Of a DNA stretch of 64,000 bases, positions 37,561-50,569 are shown piece after piece (position 1 is the first letter of the stretch; every line of letters starts with the position of its first letter). Location: positions 2,170,001 to 2,234,000 of the forward strand of contig CANTUR010000282.1 in the NCBI GenBank assembly GCA_947683625.1. The letters are read 5' to 3'. The notes under the pieces are model-generated. The model did no database searches. It saw only the letters and a list, made by a program, of their open reading frames with translations, and was not told the origin of the DNA. The position numbers and the translations under genes were made by a program. This DNA is from Mallotus nudiflorus. Lineage: Eukaryota > Streptophyta > Magnoliopsida > Malpighiales > Euphorbiaceae.

Positions 37561-38824
37561 TTCGGTGATCCGTTGATAGAAACTTTTGGCCACGGATGCA
37601 CCGTGTAGACACATAAATTACTGAAAAGGGAAAGAATCTTACGAAAATTACGTCAAGCACAACTTCAGGATTCCGGTGTCTTGAGGACAGATTTGGAAAT
37701 GTGTCTTGTCTTAAGGTTTTTATTATGTAAGAAAAAACGAGTTTGATGGGACACGTGGAGGATGATGAATGGGTTACTGAATGTTGCATTTAAGGCACGT
37801 GGAAATATTGTGGTAGTTTGTGCAGAAAAGAGCGGAGGGTGGGTGGCTGTCATTCGGTAAAGCTGGAAAATTTGCCTTTTGGCTTTATGGAGTCGGAGTG
37901 ATATTGATTTACTAATTTACATTGCCACGCTTCGGATTTTATCAACAATTACAAGTGAATATTCTGATTAGGAACCAGTCGACACACTATTAAATTAAAC
38001 TTAAATCAGTTCAATTGTGATTAATTTTTTTAAAAAAAAAATTCAACTTCAACTCAATTAAATAATTTATATAATCAAATTATTATTTAAAACTAAACGA
38101 TTCAAAACCAAACAATTATTTACACTCACTGTGGATAATTATGCAATAGGAGCTCCAATTCAAGTATAAAATTTTTAAAATGAAACTAAAATGTGTTTGA
38201 TTATTTTTTTTGGTATATATAGTATAAAAAGTAAGGTTGTATTAGAAATTTCGTTTCAAATTTTATTATCTAATAATATTAATAAAATTATTAGTTTTAT
38301 GACAAAATAATTATTTATCTGCCAATATTAATAAAACTTATCAATTTTTAATAATAACTACAAAAAGCATATGCAAAACACATCAAAATTACTACAATTA
38401 TTATTTCCCTTAGCAAAGGATTGTGTATTGTGAAATTGCAAAACTGATTCTTATTGATTCTCCAAATAGTAGTGAAGCATAGACATGTAAAGTAATTTTA
38501 GTAAAAATGGCACACAAATTTGTGGTTGTACATCAATGGTAAGGAATGTAATTTGCCCATTTTTAAGGTTTTTCCTGATTTTCAAGGAATACAACAATAA
38601 CAACTTTAATACGATCACAATTGATTAACACTTAACAATAACGAGATTAGTCTCTCACGAGTAGTTTAAATGATAAAAAGTATGAATATTTTATTGAAAA
38701 AACTAACGATTAAATCCTTCACCCTATATCTTCTCCTCTTGTGGTGTTGGAATTTAACCACTTGATTTAGTTGTTAAAAAAAATAATAAAATGACTATAA
38801 CAACAAACAAAAATTAATTATCAA

Positions 38825-38862
<38 letters not shown>

Positions 38863-40054
38863 AGTCCTAATAGGATGAAAAGGATAAGAACATAAAATTT
38901 TTAGTTAAATGCTTCCACTAAAATTTGAACCTGAATTTTTTTTTTTTTTTTTTTTTATGGAAAACCTGAAATCTTTTAAGTTCCAAAACCTCAGTTTAAA
39001 CCAATTAGTTTAGAATTTTATTGGCAGCATGTAATTGCCTTTATCATTAAAGTATAGAAGAAGAGTCATTTTCCAAAGTGCAATTCGGCTCCACAGCAAG
39101 TGATTTGGGCTAATTGTATTGACATTGAAGTTGCCAATACAATCATCATGTCACTAGTTGAAAAAGTGTCTCTTGCACCCACTGATTTAAAGACCTTTTA
39201 TTCAACGCCTCACCAAGGCTAAAGGTACCTTTCGGTCACAGTTTCATGTGCAAAACTAGAAGAGAAGTGGCGCATCACATAGGACCAGTTACGGTCAATC
39301 ACAAGTTAGTGAAACATTTTTGTCCACTACTGTACTTCACAAGGAATGCAGCAGCAGAAATTGAAGCAAAATCAGCAAACTAGATCAAATTCACAATCCT
39401 GATCCTGAAATTGACAACTAACTACTGTATTATCAAATCATTTGTACATAAATTCATCACATCTACGCATTTTTCTCCCCGGTTACAAGTGGGGCTGAGG
39501 TCCCAAACCCACACGACATACGTGCGGTAGAGCTACTCTGCCAACATCACCAAAGCAAGAACATTGTGAAATTTTCAGGACAATCAGGCAACTTGTCTGA
39601 TAGTCAAATTCCATGTCAAGAGACAATGTGGTAATTGATGCCTTCTAACCTCTGCCGGTTTATTATGTATGACAGAATCTACCTGTTTCCACTGTAATTC
39701 AAAAAAAGTACAGGCAAAAGACAGATGTAGAAGGATGCAAAAGCCCAGTATTAAGCCATGTTAACAAATTCAGCAAGTGAAAGAAGAGAATTTATGGAAT
39801 TCATCATTCTAATTATTATAATACATAATAAAATCAAGTAAAAGTTCTTAAAACATGTAGCATAACAGATACATTTGAATGCAAGGCAAAACACAGAGAC
39901 TCCTGCTCTCAGAATGAGGGTAATGCCAATTGTTCCAAATACCATGGGAATGACAATAACAATACTCAGACAAAAATTGGTAAAGAATAAATTCGCTAGC
40001 CTATAATTATGAGCAGTTGACTCCATGACATGAGCAAACCAGTAAACCTCTCTT
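37561..40054. other. intergenic region upstream of the ELM2/SANT gene and UGD 3' UTR
   Basis: AT-rich, without a recognisable gene. It contains an (ATT)n microsatellite at about 38826-38859 and a T-run at about 38939-38956. The last few hundred bases (39650-40054) are probably the UGD 3' UTR; the 91-codon minus-strand frame at 39751-40026 lies inside it and is hydrophobic low complexity, so it is not called. Confidence 0.45.
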
Positions 40055-41497
40055 TTAAGCTACAGCAGGCATGTCCTTCAGCCATGGATCCAGTGGCTTT
40101 CCAATTGAGTATACAATGAAACCAATCTCCCTCAGCTGATCCACGTTCATAACATTCCTTCCATCAAAGACGAAAGCTGGCTTTTGCATGTTATCATATA
40201 TCCTCTTGTAATCAAGAGTCTTGAACTCATCCCACTCGGTCAAAATGCAAAGACCATGGGCATCTTTTGTTGCCTCATAGGCATCCCAAACTACACTCAC
40301 TTGCTTAACAGTTGTGGGGCTCATTGGCTGCAGATGGAGAGGATGGTCCCAATCAAACTTGTTCATGGTAAGGTCCCTCTGAATTTGATCTTCAGTCACC
40401 TGTGGATCATAGATGCTCAACCGGGCCTTGTCTCCCAATAGCCCCTTGCACACATCAATTGCTGGGGTTTCCCTTGTGTCACCAGTATCCTTCTTGAAAG
40501 CAAAACCTAGAATGGCAATTTTCTTGTTTGAAACTGTATTAAACATTGAGGAAACAACGCGGTTCACAAATCGGTTCTTCTGATAATCATTGATCTTGAT
40601 GACTTGTTTCCAATATTCAGCAACCTCTGGAAGGCCATTGCACTCACAAATGTAAATCAGATTCAAAATGTCCTTCTGGAAGCAGGACCCACCAAAACCA
40701 ACACTAGTATTCAGGAACTTGGGACCAATTCTAGTGTCCTTGCCAACAGCATATGACACCTCAGCAACATCAGCCCCAGTTGCCTCGCAGAGAGCTGACA
40801 TAGCATTGACCGATGAGATCCTCTGGGCCAAGAAGGCATTGGCTGCAAGCTTGGACAGCTCAGCAGACCAAAGATTGGTAGTTAGGATGCGATCTTCAGG
40901 TACCCAATGAGCATAAACATCCTTCAATGCTTTGATGGCTGCCTGGCCCTCTGGAGTTTCCCGACCTCCAATGAGGACCCTATCTGGCTTAAACAGATCA
41001 TTAATTGCAGTTCCCTCTGCAAGGAACTCTGGGTTTGAGAGGATCTGGAATTTGATCCCCTTGCTGTTGTGAGTCAAAATCTTTTCAATTGCTTCTGCTG
41101 TCTTAACTGGAACAGTTGACTTCTCAACAACAATTTTGTTAGACTTTGAAACATCAGCGATCATCCGTGCTGCACTCTCCCAATAGGTCAGATCAGCAGC
41201 TTTCCCAGCTCCTAATCCCCGTGTTTTTGTTGGGGTGTTAACAGATACAAAGACTATATCAGCCTCCGAGACATGTTTCTCCACATCAGTGCTGAAGAAG
41301 AGATTCTTGCCTCGGCACTGGTTCACCACACCATCAAGACCTGGCTCATAGATGGGAAGCTGGTCACTGTTCCAGGCATTGATCCTAGGAATAGAGATAT
41401 CGACAACAGCTACTTCAATCTCAGGGCACTTAAGGGCAATGACTGCCATTGTAGGCCCCCCAACATAACCTGCTCCAATACAGCAAATCTTCACCAT
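40055..41497 (-). CDS. UGD: UDP-glucose 6-dehydrogenase
   Basis: Oxidises UDP-glucose to UDP-glucuronate with two NAD+ in the cytosol, feeding UDP-xylose, UDP-arabinose and UDP-galacturonate synthesis for cell-wall pectin and hemicellulose (EC 1.1.1.22). One uninterrupted exon encodes 480 aa, the usual plant length. Visible features: N-terminal Rossmann motif GAGYVGGPT (8-16); VSVNTPT (84-90); SNPEFLAEGTA (154-164); the catalytic-cysteine motif GFGGSCFQKD with Cys272; the C-terminal UDP-binding half with GFAFKKDTGDTRETPA and a second Rossmann-like region, ending KPLDPWLKDMPAVA. All key residues are present and the ORF is clean. A leader intron lies immediately upstream, as in many plant UGD genes. 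Confidence 0.97.
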   Translation of the reverse strand: MVKICCIGAGYVGGPTMAVIALKCPEIEVAVVDISIPRINAWNSDQLPIYEPGLDGVVNQCRGKNLFFSTDVEKHVSEADIVFVSVNTPTKTRGLGAGKAADLTYWESAARMIADVSKSNKIVVEKSTVPVKTAEAIEKILTHNSKGIKFQILSNPEFLAEGTAINDLFKPDRVLIGGRETPEGQAAIKALKDVYAHWVPEDRILTTNLWSAELSKLAANAFLAQRISSVNAMSALCEATGADVAEVSYAVGKDTRIGPKFLNTSVGFGGSCFQKDILNLIYICECNGLPEVAEYWKQVIKINDYQKNRFVNRVVSSMFNTVSNKKIAILGFAFKKDTGDTRETPAIDVCKGLLGDKARLSIYDPQVTEDQIQRDLTMNKFDWDHPLHLQPMSPTTVKQVSVVWDAYEATKDAHGLCILTEWDEFKTLDYKRIYDNMQKPAFVFDGRNVMNVDQLREIGFIVYSIGKPLDPWLKDMPAVA

Positions 41498-41518
41498 TTT
41501 CCTTTACAAGATTTAAAC

Positions 41519-42112
41519 CTGGACGAAAGCCAAAAAATACACACATAAGAATATGAAGAATAAAAACCAACGCAAGTGGATCTACGGATCCAGAGTTAGA
41601 AATTTTTTTAAAAAAATCACTATTACACAGCATTTTACTTCAAAAATGACACATTCCATCAACTTTTCTAAAATCATATTAACTATAATTCATCTCAATA
41701 TGACAAAAAAAAAAAAGCTTTCTTTTTTACAAATATTTCTCCCCTGAAATTCATGATTACTATCTAATTAAAGCATCTACGCTAAAACGGCTTCTAACAG
41801 CCTAACAGCATCAAGATCCAATCGAAATTACACAATTAACTACAACATCAAACACAGATCTAGCACAATTCAGCTAAAAATAATTATAGATCTTGACCAA
41901 CCATAATTCAATTATCAAACTTGCTCAAAGATTCAAACCTTTAGCAGCAAAAAAAAAAAAAAAGATAAAGATTACAAATCAATCATTAAAAGAAAAAAGA
42001 TAGAAGAATAACAACAACAACAAAAGATCACAGATCAAGAACAAGAAGAGCAAAACAACAACAAGAGATCTAATTGAATCCGAGAAATGAAAAAGATCAG
42101 ATTTTGAGTTAC
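41519..42112 (-). promoter_or_regulatory. UGD: leader (5' UTR) intron of UGD
   Basis: On the minus strand a donor (agtag|gtaactc) at 42112 and an acceptor (cgtccag|gttt) at 41519 bound a 594-bp intron, leaving 21 nt of leader before the ATG in exon 2. Leader introns with an uninterrupted CDS are common in plant UGD genes and often boost expression. Splice sites are read from consensus only. Confidence 0.6.
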
Positions 42113-42218
42113 CTACTGCTGATGGTGGAGAGAATCTAGAGAACCGAAAAATAGGAAGTAATATAATGTAATGTCTGTTGCCGTGAATGATATTGGCATA
42201 TGAGAGAGGGGATGGAGT

Positions 42219-42226
42219 TTAAATAG
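42219..42226 (-). promoter_or_regulatory. UGD: TATA-like box of UGD
   Basis: On the minus strand, tatttaaa sits about 107 bp upstream of the leader-intron donor, giving a predicted start near 42190 and a first leader exon of roughly 80 nt. Confidence 0.5.
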
Positions 42227-45200
42227 GCAGCGCCAATTCGAGATCGGTCCTTCCTTCCTTGTTTTTAATGTTTTTTTTTTTGGTAATTTACCATTTTTTA
42301 CTTTTCCTTTTGGTTTTTTATTATTATTTCTCATTTCTCATTTATATGGCTTATGCCCAATGGATTGACTGAGGTTTATGGATGGATTATTTATACTATG
42401 GGAAAAATAAGAATATCAATGATAATTAGGGATTACAATTGAAGAAATTAATTAAGTTAATGTTATTATTTTTCCTGTTTAAATAATTTTATTTTTAATT
42501 AATTATAAAAAATTAGACTATAATTAAACTAGAATTTTATAATTGCTCAAGAGGGTACTTAGAGTCAAAATTCAAATACTGTCAATGTCGTATCCCTTGA
42601 AAAAACTAGAGTTTACCAACAATTAGTGGAATTTACCGACATGGGTTTTAAAGAATGTGTGAGATTAAGTTATGATATCTTTACTCATATTAAATTAGCT
42701 ATTAGAATATTTTATCATTTTTATAATTTTATTTGAATTAAATTGAATTAGTTAAATTCAATAAAAATATTGATGATTAAAAAAAACTAAATTTTTATAA
42801 TTAGTTATATTATATTATAAATTTTCTTAGTTCAAAATAATAAAATTTGAACTCAACATTTCATGATTTTTTTAAGAAAAATAATTAAATTTATTTATTA
42901 ATATTGTATACTAGTTATGGTGTTACATGAATCGATGGTTTACGATTTTAGGGTCATTGGAATCAGACAAAAATCGAGCATAAGGCTGATTTAAGTATTG
43001 ACCGATTCTAGTTTTGATTTTGATTTAAATGTTTAATTTCAGTTTTAAACCGATTCAATTTGGTATAATTTTTTTATTATATAAATTGAAATAAAAATTT
43101 ATTATGACATTTTAATAAATTATTTTTTAGTTAAAAATAAAAAATTATACTTTACTTTGATTAGTTAACTTAAAATAAATTAACTAGCTAATTTTAGATA
43201 AAAAAAATTTTAAAAGTTAGAAATAAAATTATTTTATGTTAGTTTTTATATAATATTGGTTGAAATAATTTTTTTTATAATATATATATATATATATAAC
43301 AAAATTTAAAATATATATATACTACGATATATATACATAGCTTGAAAATATTTATATTAAATATATTTTTTTAAAAAAAATTAAAGGGTTTAAATTAAAT
43401 ATTATAATTAACTATAACTTGAAATTAAAAAATTTTAAAATTTTTTCATATATATACCAATTTAGAATTGGAACATACAGTTTAAAATCACCTTCTCCCT
43501 ATAATTTTAGGCCAGTTTAATATAATTCTAAATTTGATCAATTTTGACCGAATTGAATCTGATTATAATTTAGGATCTGAATGACCCGTGATCAGAGTTA
43601 CTAGTCATTAATTTTTCTAAATTTTAATAACCCCACTATGAATATTCATTGATTGAGACAACCAAACTCAAAAAATCTCTACAGTTTTCACACTAGATGC
43701 AGTGAGAGATGACCAAACTTGATTAAGCTAATTCTTTGATGTGTAGGTTTCAATCAATTGCAAACAAGTGGAGATTTCTAAGAATGGTAGAACGAGTAAA
43801 AAAAAAAAAAAAGTCAAAGAATATAGGGTCGGATCACGGATAGATTCCCAGGAACACCCTCTTTTGACTGTGATTCTACGCGTTTTCGAGTGAAATCACC
43901 AGTGGGCGATTTTATTATCTGTACACCACACACATTTGCTGGCATCGCCGCCGGTGCAATATTGGGATGGTTCCCCTGTTTTTCCTTGAATTAGGTAATT
44001 CAATTTGTTTGTTATTTATTTTCATTTGAAACTTTAAACTCTAATTAATTCAGTTTAATTTAAATAAAATTATAAAACTAATAAAAAAAATTTAAATAAA
44101 GGCAGATAAGAGATAAGTGGTTACTGTATTCAAATTGAAATTGCAAACATTATAAAATAATATCAATATATTAATTGTGGAATTTTTTTTATTATTTAAT
44201 GGAGAATTATGATATTTTATTCACTGATTCAATCAATTATTGAGATTTACTATTTAAAAGGTGTAAATAAGTGTCCTTAATCCACTGTTTAGATGTGTTA
44301 CACAATTGTATACAATTAATTATTGGTTGCTTTTATTGATATTTATTGGTTTAGATAGCGAAAAATTTAAATTTTTAAACTTAAATTTAAATTTTATGTA
44401 TAAATAAAATAAATTATGGGAGAATTTAGTCCAACTTTTTTGTGGTTATTGAACACAAAAAGCAACAAATAAAAAAAAACTTTTTAATTTTTTAATTTAA
44501 TAATGCATTAGATTCTAATGAGAAATGATTAGAAACAATTTTTTGTGTGTGTATGTGTCTGGTTAGTGTTTAATAGCTTTATGTGCAAATAAAGTAAATT
44601 TTTATAAACAATAATACTCCTTTTTAATTTGAGAATTCAACTCTTTTTATCAATTTTAAATTGTTGAATTTAAAAAGCTCATTTTGACACCATATCCATT
44701 CATCTACGGTTAAAAGGTTTTATGATGGTTTAGAAATGTAAACATAAAACTAGTATATGATAAAAATTTAGATTTCCTTAATATCATGTCAAATTCAAAT
44801 TTTATTTATTATATTGGCAAAACTTGTGACCGGAATGGTATAATCTATCTTATATTATATAAACTAAATAAAATCAAAGTGTTTAATGTTAAAATTGATA
44901 GTTTCGATAGGAAAATGAAAAAAAATATATCTTTAATTAATTAAGAAATTGTTGAAATCAGTTAATATGCAACTATTTTATTTAAATGATATTTTAAATT
45001 TGAATTATAATATATGAAGTAAGGTTAAATTAGTTATTGAAAAACCTTTATTACTTTTGTAATCTTATTTGAAATATATTAAATTAGTTAGAATTTAATA
45101 ATTTTTTAATATCGGTCATTTAAAAAAAAAATAGAGAATATATCAGTTAGCATTGCCTAACTGCACCTAATTATATATGAATGTTGAAAATTTAATTTTC

Positions 45201-45830
45201 CTTAGATGACAAATATATAAACCAAAGGACATAATTATATTAAGCAATAACTATATGTGCATTGTTACATAAGTAACGTAAGTGGTAAAATATGTAGATA
45301 TTTTATTAACAAGATTAAAGATCGATCTCTTCACTTCTATCTTTTTTTATATAGTATTAGAATTTAACAACTTGATCTATTCGTTAAAAAAAAAATTACA
45401 ATCATATGCATTAAGCTCATGACCAAAAACTTAAATGAGCACAATTTTTCTGGTATGTAGTAGTACACTAGGGAAATCTTGAAATCAAAGCATTAATTTG
45501 CTTGAGGACTCAGGAATTATTGAGTATTTTTGAAGCTATAATTAGTAGGAGACAAGTGAAATGATAATGATTGTTTCAAAAGTTCTTGATAGCTTGTGCC
45601 CTCCCTTCGCCTAAAAAAAAAAGAGTACTGCCAAGTCAATAAATAGGTCACGTGGTATATGGGACAATTAAATTCATATAGTTTCAAAATTTGTCGGTCC
45701 AAATTATTAAGAAAATAACTTCAATATTATCAATTATTTTTCACATCAAAGTGAAGGAAGAGTATTTCTTCTAATCTCGTAATTGCATTCTGAAATAAAA
45801 GCTTTCAATTTGTTTGGTTAAAATTTATTT

Positions 45831-46269
45831 AGTTTAATTTCATTAAAAAATATATTTTATTTCTAAATAAATTTAAAATAAAATTTATCTTTAAATGAAT
45901 TTCAAATTTATTTAAATCAAATATAATTTATTAATAAAAATTAATTTAATTTTAAATAATTCCATAAAATGAAAAAAGTTGAAATTCGAAATGAAATTTA
46001 CAGAGTTTTCATTTAAATCATATTTACTTAAATTTGCAAATAAATTTAACTAAACAAAAATTTTATAAAATTTTGTAGAATTCATTTGCAAATTCAAATT
46101 ATTATGTTTGATTTAAATGAAAATTTTGTAAAATTTATTTCAAATTTTAACTTTTTAATTTTGTTAAATTGTTTGAAACTAAATTAATTCTTATTAATAA
46201 AATATGTTTATTTTAAATAAATTTAAAATTTATTTAAAAATGAAATAAATTTTTTTATGAAATTCAACT
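45831..46269. mobile_element. fold-back (large palindromic) MITE
   Basis: The left half (from agtttaatttcatt) and the reverse complement of the right half (agttgaatttcata) align by eye over about 200 bp, for example TTATTAATAA-AATTAATTTA and TTTTCATTTAAATCA in both arms, with a short centre near 46045. This is a fold-back structure with no coding capacity. Ends are approximate and no target duplication was identified. Confidence 0.6.
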
Positions 46270-47639
46270 AGTGTTTTTTATTGATTAAAATTGTCAGCAT
46301 ATTAATATGCTAACAAGATAAGGAGATGCTAATAAATCTTAACCGGCTACGTGAATAGAGTTCAATCGATTGAATTCAATAAATTTCTCAGAGATTTAAG
46401 AGTGATATTCAAGGAATTAGCTTCACTATTATCTATTATTTTTGTTGTTTTTATAATTTTATTCGGTTATTTAGTTAAAATCTAATTAAATCTAAAAATG
46501 AATAATTTAAATAAAAAAATTATATTTAAATAATAATTGGTTATATAATAAATAATTTTTAAAATTGGCAGTTTTGATATCATATTAAAAAATGGAGCAA
46601 AAAATCGTGAGATACATTTTCTTAGTTCATAATAAATTTAATTTATTATCAAATTTAACACGTTTACATAATTTATCAATTTAATATATATATATATATT
46701 TCATCACAATAAAATATATAATATTAATACATAAAAGGTATTACAAAGAGGATAGAATAAGATATTACGTATATAGATAAAAAATCATTACAAGAAACTA
46801 TAAAAAATTTTACTTTAATATGCAAATTAAAGAAAAAGAAGAAGACAATAAATATAGAAAATCTAATGAAAGTCATAATAATACTAATATGACGGTGCTA
46901 CATTAAAAGAATTTGTAGGTTGATAATAGAAAATCTTCAAATATGAGATGGGAAGAGCTCCATCATCCTCGGCAATAATATGGATATGACAAAATTCATT
47001 TTATAAAATGAAAAGAAACTCTTAAAACATGGGTAAACCAGTTCAAGAAGTTTCTCATGAAACAAGAGGTCATCTTCTTCTTTTGCACTATAGCACCATA
47101 GCCAATTTCCTCCTCTTGAACTCACAAAGTTCTCATGGGAGATAGCAAAATCATCACTATAGGATGAGCAAAAGAGGGATATATCCCTAGAATTAAGGAA
47201 ACGATTATTTTAATTACATGTAAGGAAATAAACAAGAAAAACAAAAGGAAAAGACCAAATTTTGACCAAAAATTAGTCTGTAGCGAAATTTTGTAGATGG
47301 AGGAACAGTAATTTTCAGAATAGTGTAGAGAAAATGGGCCGGCTTTGGATAACTCATCAATTTAATATATTTAGTTAATATATCACGGTTAATTTAAATT
47401 AAGGATTTATTCTTTGTCTGATGTGATAATAATTTGGTTATAATTATTTTGCTAATTGCTATAGTGTGATTTAATTTCACTTTTGTTAAAACTGAATTAA
47501 TTTTTAACCTTGTCATATTTTATTTTTTATTAAATTCTTGTTTTGGATTTGATAGATTGAATTTGGTTATTTTTATCAATTAATTTAAATTTATTATTAA
47601 AATGAATATTGACCCCTTTAAGTTGAGTTTCACCTAACT

Positions 47640-48330
47640 TTTCCATGAAATTCAATTATTTTTTTTATGAGGAGTAATATATATATAATTCTTTTTATTT
47701 ATTACTTTTTATCAGTTTAACACCTCAATTTATAGTTTTACTATTTTGAAACCTGAATTTGGCTAGAATGTAATTTTGAAACTTTCATCAGTACATGTAG
47801 TACAGAATAGCGAATTAGCATGTACCACATTATAAGGATTAAATTGACAAAAAACTACATGTAGAGGTGTCAAATCAACAAAAAGTGATAAGTACAAGGG
47901 GGTGGTAGATGCATTGTGTCAATATATTAGTGCAAACTAGTGCATTTTAGCCAAATTTAAGTGTTAAAATGACAAAATTATAAATTAAGGTGTCAAATTG
48001 ACTACAAGTGACAAATACAAAGGGTCATGTATGTATTATGTCTTTTTTTTTATGATTAGCTAGATAGTGAATGGAATGACGAATCAACATGTACCATATT
48101 ATAAGGATTTAATTGACCATAAACTACAAGTAAATGTGTCAAATTAAAAAAAAGTAACAAGTACAAGGGGGTGGTAGATGCATTGTGTTATCATATTAGT
48201 GCTAACTATTGCATTTTAGCTAAATACAGGTGTTAAAATGACAAAACTATAAATTAAGGTGTTAAATTGATAAAAAATGACAAGTACCATGGGTCATATT
48301 TGTATTATGCCTTTTTATGATGATTAGTTA
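47640..48330 (+). repeat. approximately 270-bp tandem duplication
   Basis: Two copies share caagggggtggtagatgcat (near 47896 and 48165) with flanking phrases such as 'acaaattataaattaaggtgt' and 'catgtacca'. The period is about 270 bp. Non-coding. Confidence 0.8.
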
Positions 48331-48428
48331 AATAATGATTGTTCTCTCCTACACTAAACTCTATGACTTGCAAATTATAAATTGAGATAACAATAAATTC
48401 AGTCTTCAAAATTATATGGATTTAAAAT

Positions 48429-48781
48429 TGATACCCTATATGACAATCCAATCGAATAAGGATACTAATCCTTAAGAGAACATTTGAATGATATAAGGAC
48501 TTTTACACTTAGAGAAAAGAGTTCAGATCAACATGAGATAAAGAATCCTATATCAAATATGAGATCATATTCCTATCAAGTTTATATGTATTTTTTCATA
48601 TATATACTCCATATATTGTGCATAATCACTCATATTAAGCATACACGTTCTCATAAACACTTTCTTTGTTATTCTCTATTAACTTAGATATCAGAGTGTT
48701 TGTGGAGACAACTCTACCCTCTGATTGTGTTCTTATAGAAACGAGTGCAGGATTTAATGAGCTCCTAAACTTAAGTTATCA
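48429..48781 (+). mobile_element. 5' LTR of a Tat-lineage Ty3 retrotransposon
   Basis: It begins TGATACCCTATATGACAATCC-like sequence at 48429 (the same first eight bases as the LTR at 2087) and ends ...TTATCA at 48781, two bases before a primer-binding-site-like sequence. Length 353 bp, decayed. The left target duplication could not be matched because the partner LTR is not in the window. Confidence 0.55.
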
Positions 48782-48783
48782 AG

Positions 48784-48801
48784 TGGCATCGTATGTGGGA
48801 A
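48784..48801 (+). other. primer-binding-site remnant
   Basis: TGGCATCGTATGTGGGAA resembles the TGGCGCCGTCTGTGGG motif that follows the 5' LTR in many plant Ty3 elements, with a few decayed positions. Its position, two bases after the LTR end, supports the call. Confidence 0.55.
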
Positions 48802-49290
48802 ACAGCTCTGCATCCTAAAAATATGATTTTACGAGAACTTATAAGTGATTCTTTAAAAACTACCATGGATCCTAGTTTTATGACACTTACTTATGAAGTC
48901 TCTACAGGAATCAACAACTTAACTTGAACCTCCAAAACTCCTATCAACATGCCAACCACCGTACAAATACTTTAATTGAATCTCTTCACTCCACCTTTTG
49001 AAACTCAAAGCCTTTATACTTAATTAACTATTGGATTTCTTCCTTATTTTGCACCTTTATAGTATGCTAATCGGCATATCCTATATGTGCCTTTCCCAAG
49101 CTTACTAAAGTTCCTTACTTTTCTTAAAACGACAAAACTCAACCCTATAACCCCCACAACCCAACAAACTCCTTTGAAAAAAGAAGCCTTGATCAATATA
49201 TTAAAGTAATAATTGTACGCCTTAACCAGGGATGATCCACAAGGTGGGTTTTTTTAACCAATAAATATAACTGGAAAAGAGCCTGAAGAT

Positions 49291-50100
49291 ATGAGGAGAT
49301 CAAAACTCAAAATCAACAATATAAGGGAACATTTAGTAGATAAAACTAGCTCAAGCTCCATTATTCCCCCATTAGAGGGATTAAAGATTAGTCATTTAGT
49401 AAAAGAAGCAATAGAAAAAGCTCGGACTACTCCAAACAAGGACGATGAATGTGTTTTGGAAGGAAGTACCCCGTTAACCAATAAAATAGTCCAGACAAAA
49501 ATCCTATATAAGTTCAAAGTTCCTCAATTAGACTCATATGATAGGGCCGAAGATCCAATTACATATAGTTCTCTTTCTGAACAAAGATGATACTCCAAAA
49601 TGTTAACGATGCTATAATGTGTTGAGTCTTCCTAAGCACTCTCACTTAAACTACTAAAAAATGGTTTCACAGGTTATCAAAAAACTTCACCTCATCCTTT
49701 GAGGAATTAGTTGAGCAGTTTAGAACTTAATTTATTTTGAATATTCCTATGACAAAGAGCATCAATAATCTCCAGATGTGTAAGTAGGGGCCTACTGAGT
49801 CTCTAAGGAACTACTTTGACCATTTCAATAACGTGGCAATTAATGTTGAAAACGTAAGTGATGAGGCAGTAGTCGATGCTATAAAATTAAAAACCAATAT
49901 AATAAAGCTTAAGGATAAAACAATGACTAAGAAGTCGAAGACATTTTTGGAAGTAATGACAATGATGATGAAGTTAATTGATTTAAATGAAGACATAAAG
50001 CTCAGAGGAGAGGAGGAAAGAATCTTAGCCCCTATTAGAAGGGAAGAAAGGCGAGACCTTTAGAAAATTTAGAATCCATCATCTTACAGAAACCCAGATG
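49291..50100 (+). pseudogene. gag relic of the Tat-lineage element
   Basis: Frames at 49291-49590 and 49833-50063 plus frameshifted pieces between them read as a plant retrotransposon gag: a 'FEELVEQFRT...' block, then 'ESLRNYFDHFN', then a charged C-terminal region. Several in-frame stops and shifts make it non-functional. The 48802-49290 stretch is untranslated leader with nothing else visible. Confidence 0.65.
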
Positions 50101-50569
50101 AAGGGTAAAAGAGAGAGGTTGAAAGGTACACTACTTTGAATACTATAAAATCATATATTCTAATATGGATCAAACATAACAGTGTTAACATAATCCCTGC
50201 TAGGAGAATGAATTACCTAAAAGATGTCAAATAGATAAAAAGAGATAATATCAGTACCATTAAGACCACAGGCATTATACAGAAGAATGACAAGACCTTT
50301 AAAGGAAAATTGAAAGGCTTATTCAAAATAGGGCATTAAGGATATTTACAGAACCAAAAAGAAAAAGAGCTCTAGCTAACTGAGTAAAGTATAACAACAT
50401 ACTAAAAAAGGCTCGAACATATGTATCAAGGGTCATCAATATGATTATTGGCAAAGATGTTTATGGGAAAAGATAGAAGAGATCCAGAAAAAAGGTGCAC
50501 ATATTGGCTAAAAATAGTCCAGTAATTGTATTTAGCACTGAGGATGGAAGGAACCCTAGGCACCCACAT

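Larger units (their letters stand above)
42330..48428. other. AT-rich intergenic region with decayed repeats
   Basis: No supported gene. It contains diverged copies of the 117-bp repeat (near 42700 and 45050), a TA run (about 43279-43300), a GC-richer 150-bp island (43830-43985), the fold-back element at 45831-46269 and the tandem duplication at 47640-48330. A 62-codon minus-strand frame at 46937-47125 looks mildly non-random but has no domain I recognise. Confidence 0.5.

Noticed and set aside
38826..38859. Possible CRISPR-like or ordered array
   Set aside because: It is a plain (ATT)n microsatellite; no spaced repeats occur anywhere in this plant window.
39751..40026. 91-codon hydrophobic minus-strand frame downstream of UGD
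   Set aside because: It lies in the expected 3' UTR, begins 28 bp after the UGD stop, and has a low-complexity Ile/Leu composition with no domain.
46937..47125. 62-codon minus-strand frame in the AT-rich intergenic region
   Set aside because: Open sequence extends somewhat upstream without ATG and looks mildly non-random, but no family is recognised and there are no gene signals.
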